The notes: generated by a model from the letters alone, not told the origin. A stretch of DNA of 64,000 nucleotides from Lachnospiraceae bacterium XBB2008 (GCA_900102235.1 FMVL01000009.1:1-64000), one strand, 5' to 3'; shown: positions 41,052 to 50,669, counted from the stretch's first letter. A program made the numbers and translations.

Positions 41052-42332
41052 ATGCTTAATCTTAAATATGCCCCCAGAGGGTGGAACAGCTGGGACTGTT
41101 ACGGTGCTGCCGTAACGGAAGACACGGTCCGTGGGAATGCCGAATACATGGCGGCCAACATGAAGGAAGCGGGCTACGAATATGTGGTCGTGGACATACA
41201 GTGGTATGAACCCGGCAGCGTGAACAATGAGTATCATCCTTTTGCAGATCTGTGCATGGATGAGTACGGACGTCTCATGCCCGCGGAGAACAGGTTCCCG
41301 TCGGCAGCAGGCGGAGCAGGCTTTAAGCCTCTTGCCGATTATGTACATTCGCTCGGCCTTAAGTTCGGCATACATATCATGCGCGGGATCCCCAGGCAGG
41401 CGGTTACCCGCAACCTCCCCGTGTACGGCACGGACGGCATCAGGGCCCGCGATATAGCCAAGACCGCTTCGATATGCGCGTGGAATACCGATAACTACGG
41501 AGTCGATCCCACGAAAAAGGGCGCAAGGGAGTATTATGATTCGATATTTGCACTGTATGCATCATGGGGTGTTGATTTCATAAAGTGCGACGACATCTGC
41601 AGAGAGCTTCCTCATGAGGAGGAAGAACTCGTGATGCTCTCCGAAGCGCTTCACGGCTGCGGCAGGGATATGGTGCTCTCACTTTCTCCCGGACCGGCTC
41701 TTCTTGAGAAGTCGGAACTGTATAAGGCGGTTTCCAATATGTGGCGCATAACGGATGATTTCTGGGATGACTGGAAACTTCTCTATGCCATGTTTGAGAG
41801 AGCAGAGAAGTGGAGCATCCATACGGGACATAACCATTATCCCGATGCGGACATGCTCCCCCTCGGTGCGATCCGTCAGGTTTACGATACGTCCAATACC
41901 ACGGCATTCACGATACCCGAACAGGAGACCATGATGGTGCTCTGGTGCATCATGAGGTCGCCGCTCATGGCAGGTGGAGAGCTCACCAAGAACGACAACA
42001 ATACGCTCGCACTGCTCACCAATCCGGGGCTCATGGAGATGCATGAGTGCTCGAGACATGCCCATCAGGTATTCAGGAAGCAGATCGGAGGAAACGAAGT
42101 TATCCTCTGGACGGCGATGAAGGCATCTCGCGGGGGCGGATACGACGGACAGTATGTTGCGCTGTTCAATGCGGACGGACCCGATGCGGAGATATCCGTG
42201 GATCTTTCGGAACTCGAAATTACGGGTCCCGTTTCGGGAGAGGATATCATGTCCCGTTTTGAATGCACTTTTGATAAAGAGATAAAGGTCAGGGTCCAGA
42301 GTCACGGTGCCCGTGTCTTCTGCATAAGGTAA
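41052..42332 (+). CDS. Glycoside hydrolase family 27, alpha-galactosidase-like
   Basis: 426 residues from ATG 41052 (GAGG upstream); ATG 41013 in the overlap with the previous stop has no ribosome binding site. GH27 hallmarks are APRGWNSWDCYG at the start, YVVVDIQWYEPG, LGLKFGIHIMRG, the nucleophile Asp180 in DFIKCDDICR, and the acid/base Asp in RITDDFWDDW (234/235). QEQETMMVLWCIMRSPLMAGG-like sequence marks the C-terminal barrel end, then a small beta domain. No signal peptide is seen, so it cleaves terminal alpha-galactose (or, in some relatives, alpha-N-acetylgalactosamine or beta-arabinopyranose) inside the cell. Confidence 0.9.
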   Translation: MLNLKYAPRGWNSWDCYGAAVTEDTVRGNAEYMAANMKEAGYEYVVVDIQWYEPGSVNNEYHPFADLCMDEYGRLMPAENRFPSAAGGAGFKPLADYVHSLGLKFGIHIMRGIPRQAVTRNLPVYGTDGIRARDIAKTASICAWNTDNYGVDPTKKGAREYYDSIFALYASWGVDFIKCDDICRELPHEEEELVMLSEALHGCGRDMVLSLSPGPALLEKSELYKAVSNMWRITDDFWDDWKLLYAMFERAEKWSIHTGHNHYPDADMLPLGAIRQVYDTSNTTAFTIPEQETMMVLWCIMRSPLMAGGELTKNDNNTLALLTNPGLMEMHECSRHAHQVFRKQIGGNEVILWTAMKASRGGGYDGQYVALFNADGPDAEISVDLSELEITGPVSGEDIMSRFECTFDKEIKVRVQSHGARVFCIR

Positions 42333-42336
42333 GCAT

Positions 42337-43365
42337 ATGATAGGAACTAAACTGGATAAAGGGCAGGGCCTGGGCAATCAGCTGTTCTGCTATGTGACCG
42401 CGCGCGCGATCGCGGCGGAACGCGGCACCGGATTCGGAACGGCAGGACAGAAGTATTTTGTTCATAACATCCATGATGACAGCGGCATGTATTTCATGGA
42501 TATAGATCTCGGAGAAGAAATCACGGATGAAGCTGCGGAGAAAATGAAGCGCTTCGATGACGCCGATGACAGGATCTATCTCGGAACATCGGCACACGAC
42601 CTTGAGCACGGGATATATGTGAGCGGAGCGGATGATTCCATACATGAAGTGGAAGACGATACCCTCCTGTACGGAAATCTCCAGGCCGAGAGTTATTTTT
42701 CGCGGTACATGGATGAGATCCCCGGCTGGCTTAAGGTCAAACCCGAATACGATACTCATGAATATACCGCCGATGATCTGTGCATCATACATATGAGATG
42801 CGGCGACTACCGCAATGAGCCGTCGCTTTTCCTCGAGCGCAGATACTGGCTTAACGGCATAAGGAACATGCGCGCGATAAACCCGGACATGAGATTCCTG
42901 ATCATCACGGATGAAGTCTCGAATGCCCATAAGGTTCTGCCGGAGATCGAAGCGATAACCAATGATATCGGGCGTGATTATGCCATAATCAAAAACGCCA
43001 GATACCTTCTTCTCTCGAATTCATCTTTTGCGGTATTTCCCGCAATGACGAGCACGGAGCTAAAATGCGCGATCGCCCCCAAGTACTGGGCGAGGTATAA
43101 CGTGTCCGACGGATACTGGGCTTCGGAGCAGAATATCTACAGTTTTCTGACCTATCAGGACAAGAAGGGAAAACTGTGGAGTGCTGAAGAATGTCGTGCG
43201 GAACTTGACAGATACAAGGTTTCTTCATTAACATACAAAAGTGTCGGGATCAAACCCGCAGGCCTTAAACTCTTGATTCAAAAACTACGCTCAAAGGCCA
43301 TATACTACAGGTATTATCTGGGCCGGATCGTAATGAGTGTGCTCAGAAGGATACATATCAAGTAA
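42337..43365 (+). CDS. Glycosyltransferase family 11-like (alpha-1,2-fucosyltransferase family)
   Basis: 342 residues starting 4 bases after the alpha-galactosidase stop. Motifs of the family are present: KGQGLGNQLFCYVTARAIA near the start, the nucleotide-sugar loop variant IIHMRCGDYRN (family usual form is H-x-R-R-G-D-Y, here R-C-G-D-Y), and YLLLSNSSFAVFPAMTS near the end. A basic C-terminal helix may bind membrane. The Arg to Cys change in the core loop is notable. Family members add fucose to cell-surface glycans or O-antigen-like chains, but the acceptor here is unknown. Pairing with a cytoplasmic alpha-galactosidase is unexpected. Confidence 0.75.
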   Translation: MIGTKLDKGQGLGNQLFCYVTARAIAAERGTGFGTAGQKYFVHNIHDDSGMYFMDIDLGEEITDEAAEKMKRFDDADDRIYLGTSAHDLEHGIYVSGADDSIHEVEDDTLLYGNLQAESYFSRYMDEIPGWLKVKPEYDTHEYTADDLCIIHMRCGDYRNEPSLFLERRYWLNGIRNMRAINPDMRFLIITDEVSNAHKVLPEIEAITNDIGRDYAIIKNARYLLLSNSSFAVFPAMTSTELKCAIAPKYWARYNVSDGYWASEQNIYSFLTYQDKKGKLWSAEECRAELDRYKVSSLTYKSVGIKPAGLKLLIQKLRSKAIYYRYYLGRIVMSVLRRIHIK

Positions 43366-43383
43366 AGAAAGAGGAGTGAAGTT

Positions 43384-44919
43384 ATGTCAACTATCTACAT
43401 CATGATCGCGATCGCCCTGTATCTCGGTGTGCTGATTATCCTGGGTGCGAGATTTGCCAGGGATAATAACACCGTAGAGGATTATTATCTGGGCGGACGT
43501 AAGCTCGGTCCGTATGTTACCGCCATGAGTGCGGAAGCTTCGGACATGTCTTCCTGGCTGCTCATGGGTCTTCCCGGAGTAGCGTATCTCTCGGGAGTGT
43601 GTGATGCTTTCTGGACCGCTATCGGTCTTGGCATCGGTACATATCTCAACTGGCTGCTAGAAGCCAAGAGACTCAGATTCTACACGGAGATAATAGATGC
43701 CGATACGGTGCCGGATTTCTTTGAAAAGAGATTCAAGGACAAGTCACATATCCTTATGGGAATATCGGCCGTGGTCATCGTAGTGTTCTTCGTACCTTAC
43801 ACCGCATCCGGTTTTGCAGCATGCGGTAAGTTGTTCTCGTCACTGTTCGGCATGGATTACGTGGTAGCGATGATCATCTCTGCGATCATCATCATCGCAT
43901 ATACCGCAATGGGCGGATTCATGGCAGCATCAACTACCGACTTCGTTCAGTCGATCGTCATGACCATAGCGCTTATCGCTGTAGTGTGCTTCGGAGTATC
44001 ACAGTGCGGAGGACTTCACGAGGTAAACATCTTTGCAAACTCCCTTGACGGATATATCAGCATCGTCAATATGAATGACTACGCTACCGGAGCTTCAAAA
44101 AGCTACGGCGGAATCATTACCATAGTTTCAACGATGGCGTGGGGACTCGGATACTTCGGTATGCCCCATATCCTTCTTCGCTTTATGGCTATCGAGAAGC
44201 CCGATAAGATCAAGCTTTCCAGACGCGTTGCTACCGTTTGGGTGTTCATAGCAATGGGCGTTGCTATCTTCATCGGTATCATGGCCAGAGCTATGGCAAA
44301 CTACGGTGCGATCGGTGAACTCGAGGATTCCGAGAGAGCAGTCATCGTAATCTCTCAGAAGCTTGCCGAGTACGGTGCGCTTCCCGCACTGCTCGCAGGC
44401 GTGATCCTTGCAGGAATCCTGGCATGTACGATGTCAACCTGTGATTCCCAGCTTCTTGCGGCATCCTCATCCATATCCGAGAACATCCTTCATGAAGTAC
44501 TCGGACTTAAGATCGATGAGAAAAAGAATATCCTCATGGCGCGGATCACCCTTGTAGTTATCGCTATCTTTGCAGTATTCGTAGCAAGAAATCCCGACAG
44601 CAACGTATTCAACATCGTGTCATTTGCATGGGCCGGTTTCGGCGGTGCGTTCGGTCCGGTCATGATCCTGGCTATCTTCTGGAGGCGTACCAATAAGCAG
44701 GGCGCCATCGCAGGCATGATCGGCGGCGGCCTGATGGTATTTATCTGGCATTATCTGATCAAGCCCATCGGCGGTGTATTCGGAATATATGAGCTGCTTC
44801 CCGCTTTCATCGTAGGCCTCGTGCTCTGCGTTGTAGTGAGTCTTCTTACTCCCGAACCGGAGCAGGATATACTTGATGAGTTCGACAGGGTGCTTGCCTT
44901 GAGCAAGGCAAATAAGTAA
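43384..44919 (+). CDS. putP: Sodium/solute symporter, proline permease PutP-like
   Basis: 511 residues with about 13 hydrophobic segments. SSS family motifs include VEDYYLGGRKLGPYVTAMSAEASDMSSWLLMGLPG (segments 1-2), YTAMGGFMAASTTDFVQS, and LLAGVILAGILACTMSTCDSQLL (sodium site). The DMSSWLLMGLPG region is characteristic of PutP. It should import proline with Na+; betaine or another small solute is also possible. It has an AAAGAGGAG site and is followed by a clear terminator, so it ends the carbohydrate region's transcript. Confidence 0.88.
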   Translation: MSTIYIMIAIALYLGVLIILGARFARDNNTVEDYYLGGRKLGPYVTAMSAEASDMSSWLLMGLPGVAYLSGVCDAFWTAIGLGIGTYLNWLLEAKRLRFYTEIIDADTVPDFFEKRFKDKSHILMGISAVVIVVFFVPYTASGFAACGKLFSSLFGMDYVVAMIISAIIIIAYTAMGGFMAASTTDFVQSIVMTIALIAVVCFGVSQCGGLHEVNIFANSLDGYISIVNMNDYATGASKSYGGIITIVSTMAWGLGYFGMPHILLRFMAIEKPDKIKLSRRVATVWVFIAMGVAIFIGIMARAMANYGAIGELEDSERAVIVISQKLAEYGALPALLAGVILAGILACTMSTCDSQLLAASSSISENILHEVLGLKIDEKKNILMARITLVVIAIFAVFVARNPDSNVFNIVSFAWAGFGGAFGPVMILAIFWRRTNKQGAIAGMIGGGLMVFIWHYLIKPIGGVFGIYELLPAFIVGLVLCVVVSLLTPEPEQDILDEFDRVLALSKANK

Positions 44920-44930
44920 ATAAGAATGAT

Positions 44931-44968
44931 AAAGAAGGCTTTCCGGATATCGGGAAGCCTTCTTTTTA
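44931..44968 (+). terminator. Intrinsic terminator after the symporter gene
   Basis: AAAGAAGGCTTTCC at 44931-44944 pairs with GGGAAGCCTTCTTT at about 44951-44964 and is followed by TT. It can also act for the opposite-strand gene that ends at 44980, because the 5' arm starts with AAAG. Confidence 0.85.
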
Positions 44969-44979
44969 TGTAAGAAAAA

Positions 44980-45300
44980 CTACTTCATGAATGCTTTCAT
45001 CGGATTGACATCTCTGGCCGCATTAAGGATGTCATCCATGTTCTCGGTAAGATATGCGATGATCTCTTCGGTTTCCTCTTCATCATAACCTTTGCGGGAG
45101 AGGATCTCTCCTTCGGGCATCCGTATCTCCGCATAGTTTTGATCGTTCTCGATCAATACGCATACCGATCTGCGCTCACCGCGATGAAGTATGCCCGATA
45201 CGGACATGCGTGTATCGGGAGTGATGGGAGAGGTCTTTACTATTTTCCGGTCGGTCTGTTCCGTATCTTTTTTTCCGGGTTCGGGAATATCGAAGTTCAT
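44980..45300 (-). CDS. Conserved hypothetical protein
   Basis: 106 residues on the minus strand with an AGAGGCAAG ribosome binding site before ATG 45300. After a polar N-terminus (about 1-30) a beta-rich middle (GERRSVCVLIENDQNYAEIR) and a C-terminal helix pair (EEETEEIIAYLTENMDDILNAARD) can be seen. No membrane segment or known motif was recognised. It shares the upstream region with the M3 peptidase gene on the other strand. Its codon use and ribosome binding site support a real gene. Confidence 0.72.
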   Translation of the reverse strand: MNFDIPEPGKKDTEQTDRKIVKTSPITPDTRMSVSGILHRGERRSVCVLIENDQNYAEIRMPEGEILSRKGYDEEETEEIIAYLTENMDDILNAARDVNPMKAFMK

Positions 45301-45388
45301 ATCTTGCCTCTTACCTTACTTCACGATAGAATGATAAGATAATTCTATATATTGACCTGTATTTTTGCAAGAAACGTTTGGAGACCCG

Positions 45389-47353
45389 ATGTATAAAAAG
45401 ATAAAAAGACCGGTCTGGGCGATCCTGGGATCGCTCATTGCCCTTATAAATATATTAAATCCCATGACAGCAGCCGCATCCGATTATTATGACGATACGC
45501 AGTACCATGCCGATATCGATTATGCGGATATGGAGATACAGTGGATCGACGAAGATGCGACCATGGCATTCCTTGATGAATACGAAGATGCCATAGAAGC
45601 TGAAGATGAAGAAGCGATCATTGCCGGTTACGATAAGATGATCGCGCTTATGGATTATACCGATACACAGAGCCAGCTCAACGAGATCCGTTATAACACC
45701 GATGTAAACAACGAAGAGTATTCGGACCTAAGTGATCACATGGTGGATTTCTGTACGGACATGGATGACAGGATGCTGTCTCTCATGCGTGATGCGCTTA
45801 ATTCTTCCTGCGGTGCTGCCTTAAAAGAGCATATAGGAGATGAGGATCTTACGGATGCGATCCTTGAATATGAGGATCTGACTCCGGAAGAGAAGCAGCT
45901 GGTCACTGACTATCAGGAACTGACACAGGAATATGACAGATTGTATGTGGCGGACGTGCATGTTGATATCGATGGCAAAGACTGGAGCTTTGAACGGCTT
46001 GAGAACCATTCCGATTCCGTTGACTATGACGAATACTATGAGATAGTCACCGAACTGTATAAGAAGAGAAATGAGCTGATGGCTCCGATCTATATGAAGA
46101 TCGTAGAGAACAGAAACCGTCAGGCTAAGATCGAAGGATATGATAACTATCCCGAGTATGCATATGAGAATATATATGCCCGTGATTATACCGTCGAGGA
46201 TATCAGGAAGGTTTATGACGGAGTCAGCAGATACATAGTCCCCCTTTATGAGGAGATGGACGCCGACCTGACGTATAATTACAAGCTCGAGATGATGAAC
46301 CTGCCCGGGGAAGAGAGGATAGCGAGGGTCGCACCGGTGATATCCCGGATCCATCCCGATCTTCAGGAAGCCTGGGACTATCTTACAGAGCACAAGCTGT
46401 ACAACATCGATCCGTCCCCGAGCAAAATGGAGACCGGATATACCGTGCCGCTGTATTCGTACGGAGGTGCGTTCATATTCGATAGCCCTTACGAAAACTG
46501 GCATGACATTCAGACGGTGATACATGAATTCGGTCACTATAATGAGACTTTCCACGGATACAGACACAGTATTGAATATGTTCACAACGTGGATGTTGCC
46601 GAGATCCATTCACAGGGACTGGAGCTTCTGTGTCTCGAGTATGCGGATGAGATATACGGCGAATCTTGTGCCGATGACGTGGTGGACAATGTCCTGACCG
46701 ATATGATGGATTCCGCCATCGACGCCTGTATTTATGATGAATTCCAGTATCGTGCATATACATATGACGGGGAACTGTCGACGGATATATTAAACGGTAT
46801 GTTCAACGAAGTATCAGCCAAATACGGCAGGGAGTCGACGCCGGATATGGCGGAATACTATTACTGGGTCATGATCCCTCATACATTCGAAAGCCCCATG
46901 TACTATATCTCATACGGGACGAGCGCACTGGCTGCAATGGATATACTGGCCATGTCCGTCGAAGACAGGGATGCCGCGATCGACTGCTACATGCATCTGA
47001 CCACTTATCACGGCGATGAAGGTTTCAGGGAGGTGCTTGATGATGTGGGACTTCCCGACATATTTGAAGACGGTGTCATAGAAGATATCAGCATAGCCGT
47101 GGCCGATTATGCCGGATACGGACCGGAGTCGAAGAAACCCGAAGCTATCATTAAGAAACTGCTTGCGGATCCCGTTCTCGTGGTATCGATCATCATCATA
47201 CTGATAGTGATAATCATCATCATCGTGATACGCATCGCGACGCATTCCGAGAGGAAGGCCAGGAACCGGATGATGAAACAGCAGAAGATGTATTATAAAC
47301 AGATGCGTAAACAGCAGAAGATGTACTATAAGCAGATGCAAATGAAGAGATAA
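45389..47353 (+). CDS. Membrane-anchored M3 family zinc metallopeptidase (oligoendopeptidase F-like)
   Basis: 654 residues from ATG 45389 (TTGGAG upstream). Residues 1-31 are a signal peptide (KKIKRPVWAILGSLIALINI, cut near MTAAAS). The catalytic domain contains HEFGHYNE with zinc ligands His379 and His383 and the third ligand Glu in AEIHSQGLELL. QETFHG-like surroundings fit the M3 family. Near the end is a membrane helix (about 605-628, VLVVSIIIILIVIIIIIVI), followed by a basic cytoplasmic tail with an imperfect duplicate of KQQKMYYKQM. Most M3 enzymes are cytoplasmic, so an exported anchored form is unusual. It would trim peptides at the outer face of the membrane. Confidence 0.9.
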   Translation: MYKKIKRPVWAILGSLIALINILNPMTAAASDYYDDTQYHADIDYADMEIQWIDEDATMAFLDEYEDAIEAEDEEAIIAGYDKMIALMDYTDTQSQLNEIRYNTDVNNEEYSDLSDHMVDFCTDMDDRMLSLMRDALNSSCGAALKEHIGDEDLTDAILEYEDLTPEEKQLVTDYQELTQEYDRLYVADVHVDIDGKDWSFERLENHSDSVDYDEYYEIVTELYKKRNELMAPIYMKIVENRNRQAKIEGYDNYPEYAYENIYARDYTVEDIRKVYDGVSRYIVPLYEEMDADLTYNYKLEMMNLPGEERIARVAPVISRIHPDLQEAWDYLTEHKLYNIDPSPSKMETGYTVPLYSYGGAFIFDSPYENWHDIQTVIHEFGHYNETFHGYRHSIEYVHNVDVAEIHSQGLELLCLEYADEIYGESCADDVVDNVLTDMMDSAIDACIYDEFQYRAYTYDGELSTDILNGMFNEVSAKYGRESTPDMAEYYYWVMIPHTFESPMYYISYGTSALAAMDILAMSVEDRDAAIDCYMHLTTYHGDEGFREVLDDVGLPDIFEDGVIEDISIAVADYAGYGPESKKPEAIIKKLLADPVLVVSIIIILIVIIIIIVIRIATHSERKARNRMMKQQKMYYKQMRKQQKMYYKQMQMKR

Positions 47354-47366
47354 TATAATATAATTG

Positions 47367-47424
47367 TGCATGGAAATACATCCATGTATTTCCGGACATG
47401 CACGTAATTAATCCGTTAATTACG
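47367..47424 (+). other. Two adjacent hairpins between the peptidase and receptor genes
   Basis: TGCATGGAAATACAT pairs with ATGTATTTC and, after a 4-base bulge, CATGCA (47367-47402). CGTAATTAA at 47403-47411 pairs with TTAATTACG at 47416-47424. Neither has a T-tract. They could be an operator or an mRNA stability structure for the chemoreceptor gene that starts at 47444. Confidence 0.45.
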
Positions 47425-47443
47425 CATCTGACTAGGGGGACTT

Positions 47444-48406
47444 ATGGGATTATTCGGAAACAAGACAAAGACTGACGCTATAGACGAAGCCGCCGCACGC
47501 GAAAAAGCTGCAGAAGAGGCACGCATGGAGAAGAACAGGGCCGAGAGAGACCGGATCCTGGAATCCATGCGGGAAAACATAGAGACGGCTAACGATTATT
47601 CCAACGTAACTTCGGGTGAGATGCAGGCGCTCGAATCATCGATGTGCAACGTGACCGACACTGCTGCATGTGTGAGTACCGATGTCAAGGCTGTAGGAGA
47701 CCATGTGATAGAACTGGCTCAGGCATCCGAGGATCTCTTAAGTTACGCATCCCAGATGAGCAAGCGTGCCGATGAGATGAAGTCCACCGCCGAGAATAAC
47801 ATGAGGAATACCTCGGACGTGATGGGCAACATCCTGGTTGATCTTAACAGATCGATAGAAGAATCCAAGAGCGTCGAGCGGGTCAACGAACTGACCAAAG
47901 AGATACTGGCCATATCAAGTAAGACCAATCTGCTCGCACTTAACGCATCCATCGAGGCAGCCAGGGCCGGAGAAGCCGGAAGAGGTTTCGCTGTGGTTGC
48001 CGATGAGATAAGGGAACTGGCCGACCATTCAAGAGTAGCCGCCAATGACATACAGAGCGTAAACAGCATGGTAGTCGAGGCGGTCGGCGGGCTTATCGAG
48101 AGCTCCGATACGATGGTCAAATTCGTTAACGAGAGCGTAATGCCTGATTATGAAGGCTTCGTTCAGGCCGGCAATCAGTACAGTTCCGATGCATCATATA
48201 TCAATGAGATCGTTACGGAGGTCTCTCATATGGCGGTCGAACTACGCACCCTGGTCAAGAGCATCACATCGGAAGTGACCGGCATAGCCGAAACGGTCGA
48301 AGAGAGTACGGACGGTGTCAGCGCATCTGCAGCTCATATCCGTGAGCTTTCCTCGCAGATCGACAATCTCGTTACCAATATGGACCGCATCAGCAAATAT
48401 CTTTAA
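47444..48406 (+). CDS. Methyl-accepting chemotaxis-type protein, soluble
   Basis: 320 residues without membrane segments. A charged N-terminal helix is followed by the signalling domain; its hairpin tip reads SSKTNLLALNASIEAARAGE followed by AGRGFAVVADEIREL, almost the consensus of chemoreceptors. It should form trimers of dimers and control CheA, or act in a non-motility output. There is no sensory domain beyond the first helix, so its input is unknown. No che or flagellar genes are nearby. The ribosome binding site is AGGGGGAC. Confidence 0.9.
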   Translation: MGLFGNKTKTDAIDEAAAREKAAEEARMEKNRAERDRILESMRENIETANDYSNVTSGEMQALESSMCNVTDTAACVSTDVKAVGDHVIELAQASEDLLSYASQMSKRADEMKSTAENNMRNTSDVMGNILVDLNRSIEESKSVERVNELTKEILAISSKTNLLALNASIEAARAGEAGRGFAVVADEIRELADHSRVAANDIQSVNSMVVEAVGGLIESSDTMVKFVNESVMPDYEGFVQAGNQYSSDASYINEIVTEVSHMAVELRTLVKSITSEVTGIAETVEESTDGVSASAAHIRELSSQIDNLVTNMDRISKYL

Positions 48407-48427
48407 TATTTTTTCCGGGGGTTAACA

Positions 48428-49918
48428 ATGAGAAGAAGCGGGATCCTTATGCCCATATCGGCCTTTCCGTCCAAGTACGGGATCGGCACTTTTTCAAAAG
48501 AAGCATATAAGTTCGTTGATTTTCTGGCCGGTGCGGAACAGTCTTTATGGCAGATCCTTCCGCTCGGACCTACCGGGTACGGAGATTCTCCGTATCAGTC
48601 TTTCTCGACTTTTGCTGGTAATCCGTATTTCATAGATCCCGATGATCTCGTCGAGAGAGGTTGGCTAAAGCGCAAGGAGTGCGAGGCAACCTATTCGGGT
48701 GCGGATGATGACGACATCGATTATGAGCATATCTACAACACCCGCTTCAAGCTTCTTAAGAAAGCTTATGACAGGAGCGGTATAGCATCGGATAAGGATT
48801 ATACCGCATTTTGTAAGAAGAACTCCTTCTGGCTTGACGACTATGCACTCTATATGGCTGTCAAGAATTCTTTTGACGGCAAGAGCTGGATAGAGTGGGA
48901 TGAGGATATCAGGCTCCGCAGGAAGGATGCGATCAGATCATATTCCGAAAAGTTTGCGGATGAGATCGGATTCTATAAGTTCCAGCAGTATATGTTCGCG
49001 ACTCAGTGGGAGGCGCTTAAGACTTATGCGAATGAAAAGGGAGTCAGCATAGTCGGAGACATCCCGATCTATGTTGCGTTTGATTCGGCCGATACATGGT
49101 CCAATCCGGAGCTTTTCCAGCTGGATAAGGAAAACTTTCCCATTGGTGTTGCGGGATGCCCGCCGGATGCTTTTTCCGCGACGGGACAGCTTTGGGGCAA
49201 TCCTCTGTATAAATGGGACTATCATAAAAAGACCGGATTTAAATGGTGGATTAGGAGGATCGAATACTGCTACCGCTTATATGATGTCCTGCGCATAGAC
49301 CATTTCAGGGGCTTTGATGAGTATTATGCCATTCCTTACGGCGATGAGACCGCAGAGTTCGGCAAGTGGGAGACCGGTCCCGGATATGAGATATTCAAGG
49401 CCATGAAGGAAGCGCTGGGTGATAAGAGCGTGATCGCCGAAGATCTCGGATTCCTTACCGACTCCGTCATCAAACTTGTGAAAAAGACCGGATATCCCGG
49501 AATGAAGGTCCTGCTGTTTGCTTTTGACCACAGGGAGCCGAGCGATTATCTTCCTCATGTATATACATCCAACTGTGTCGTATACACCGGGACACATGAT
49601 AACGACACCGTGGAAGGCTGGATAAGATCTGCAGCTGCGAATGATGTACGTTTTGCGATGAAGTATCTGGGAGTAAAGAGAAGATCGCAGATCAGACCCG
49701 CGCTTATACGTGCTGCGCACATGTGCGTAGCGGATACCTGCATCATACCCATGCAGGATTATCTCGGTCTGGACAACTCGGCCCGCATCAACATGCCGTC
49801 GACCGTAGGCGGCAACTGGGTATGGCGCATGTCACCTGATGCTCTCAGCGACGAACTGTGTGATGAGATCAGGACATTGACCGTTCTCTACGGCAGATCA
49901 GAGAAGACTGCCAGATAA
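48428..49918 (+). CDS. malQ: 4-alpha-glucanotransferase (amylomaltase)
   Basis: 496 residues, a GH77 enzyme. Recognisable parts are LMPISAFPSKYGIGTFSKEAYKF, QILPLGPTGYGDSPYQSFSTFAGNP, the nucleophile region VLRIDHFRGF, the acid/base in VIAEDLGFLT, and YTGTHDNDTVEGW. It rearranges alpha-1,4-glucans in maltodextrin and glycogen metabolism in the cytoplasm. It has a GGGGG site before ATG and follows the receptor gene by 21 bases. No other maltose or glycogen gene is adjacent. Confidence 0.96.
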   Translation: MRRSGILMPISAFPSKYGIGTFSKEAYKFVDFLAGAEQSLWQILPLGPTGYGDSPYQSFSTFAGNPYFIDPDDLVERGWLKRKECEATYSGADDDDIDYEHIYNTRFKLLKKAYDRSGIASDKDYTAFCKKNSFWLDDYALYMAVKNSFDGKSWIEWDEDIRLRRKDAIRSYSEKFADEIGFYKFQQYMFATQWEALKTYANEKGVSIVGDIPIYVAFDSADTWSNPELFQLDKENFPIGVAGCPPDAFSATGQLWGNPLYKWDYHKKTGFKWWIRRIEYCYRLYDVLRIDHFRGFDEYYAIPYGDETAEFGKWETGPGYEIFKAMKEALGDKSVIAEDLGFLTDSVIKLVKKTGYPGMKVLLFAFDHREPSDYLPHVYTSNCVVYTGTHDNDTVEGWIRSAAANDVRFAMKYLGVKRRSQIRPALIRAAHMCVADTCIIPMQDYLGLDNSARINMPSTVGGNWVWRMSPDALSDELCDEIRTLTVLYGRSEKTAR

Positions 49919-49938
49919 AATACGAGGTTATTAATTAT

Positions 49939-50652
49939 ATGAAAGCATTGGTCACCGGGGCATCCCGGGGTATAGGACTTGCTGTAGCTGAGGCCCTGGC
50001 GCGTGAGGGGTATGACTTGTATCTCACATGCGACAGGACTTTTGATGTATTAAAAGACATATCGGAGGATCTGGCGAGAGACTATGCGGTGAGCGTGACA
50101 CCCACCCGGACAGATATGTCAAAAGAAGAAGAGGTAGACGAACTTTTTGCAGGGATCGATTCTCTGGATCTTCTTATAAATAATGCAGGGATATCCTACA
50201 TAGGACTGCTTCAGGACATGACTCTCGATGAGTGGCGGCGTATCATAAACGTTAATCTTGATTCGGCTTTTTTGACGAGCCGGGCTGCTCTTAATCTGAT
50301 GATACCGAAGCAGAGCGGCCGCATCATCAATATCTCATCCATATGGGGAGAACGCGGTGCATCGATGGAAGTTGCATACTCTGCCTCCAAAGGAGGGCTG
50401 AATGCTTTTACCAGAGCACTGGCCAAGGAAGTGGCACCAAGTAACATCCAGGTGAATGCGATAGCGTGCGGTGTGATCGATACGGAGATGAACAGATGCT
50501 TCTCCACCGAGGAGATGGCATCTATCATAGAGGAGATACCGGCCGACAGACTGGGGCTTCCCTCGGAGGTGGCCTCGCTGGCGGTGTCCCTCGCATCTGC
50601 ACCCGCATACCTGACAGGGCAGGTCATAACCATAGACGGCGGATTTGTGTAA
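49939..50652 (+). CDS. Short-chain dehydrogenase/reductase, FabG-like
   Basis: 237 residues. The NAD(P)-binding glycine motif is VTGASRGIGLAVAEAL, with LLINNAGISYIG as the adenine pocket, and the catalytic Tyr and Lys are in VAYSASKGGLNAFTRALAKE, preceded by the Ser in NISSIWG. IDTEMN and LTGQVITIDGGFV end the protein as in 3-oxoacyl-ACP reductases. It is not inside a fab cluster, so a dedicated fatty-acid role is uncertain. It starts 20 bases after malQ and lies 17 bases before trxB. Confidence 0.88.
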   Translation: MKALVTGASRGIGLAVAEALAREGYDLYLTCDRTFDVLKDISEDLARDYAVSVTPTRTDMSKEEEVDELFAGIDSLDLLINNAGISYIGLLQDMTLDEWRRIINVNLDSAFLTSRAALNLMIPKQSGRIINISSIWGERGASMEVAYSASKGGLNAFTRALAKEVAPSNIQVNAIACGVIDTEMNRCFSTEEMASIIEEIPADRLGLPSEVASLAVSLASAPAYLTGQVITIDGGFV

Positions 50653-50669
50653 GTGTAAAGGAGACAGAT

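Noticed and set aside
34513-44919. A polysaccharide utilisation locus
   Set aside because: Glycosidases are cytoplasmic and mixed with unrelated genes, without binding proteins or an ABC importer, so a single coordinated locus is not supported.
47444-48406. Chemotaxis operon
   Set aside because: Only a lone soluble receptor is present; there are no che, mot or flagellar genes around it.
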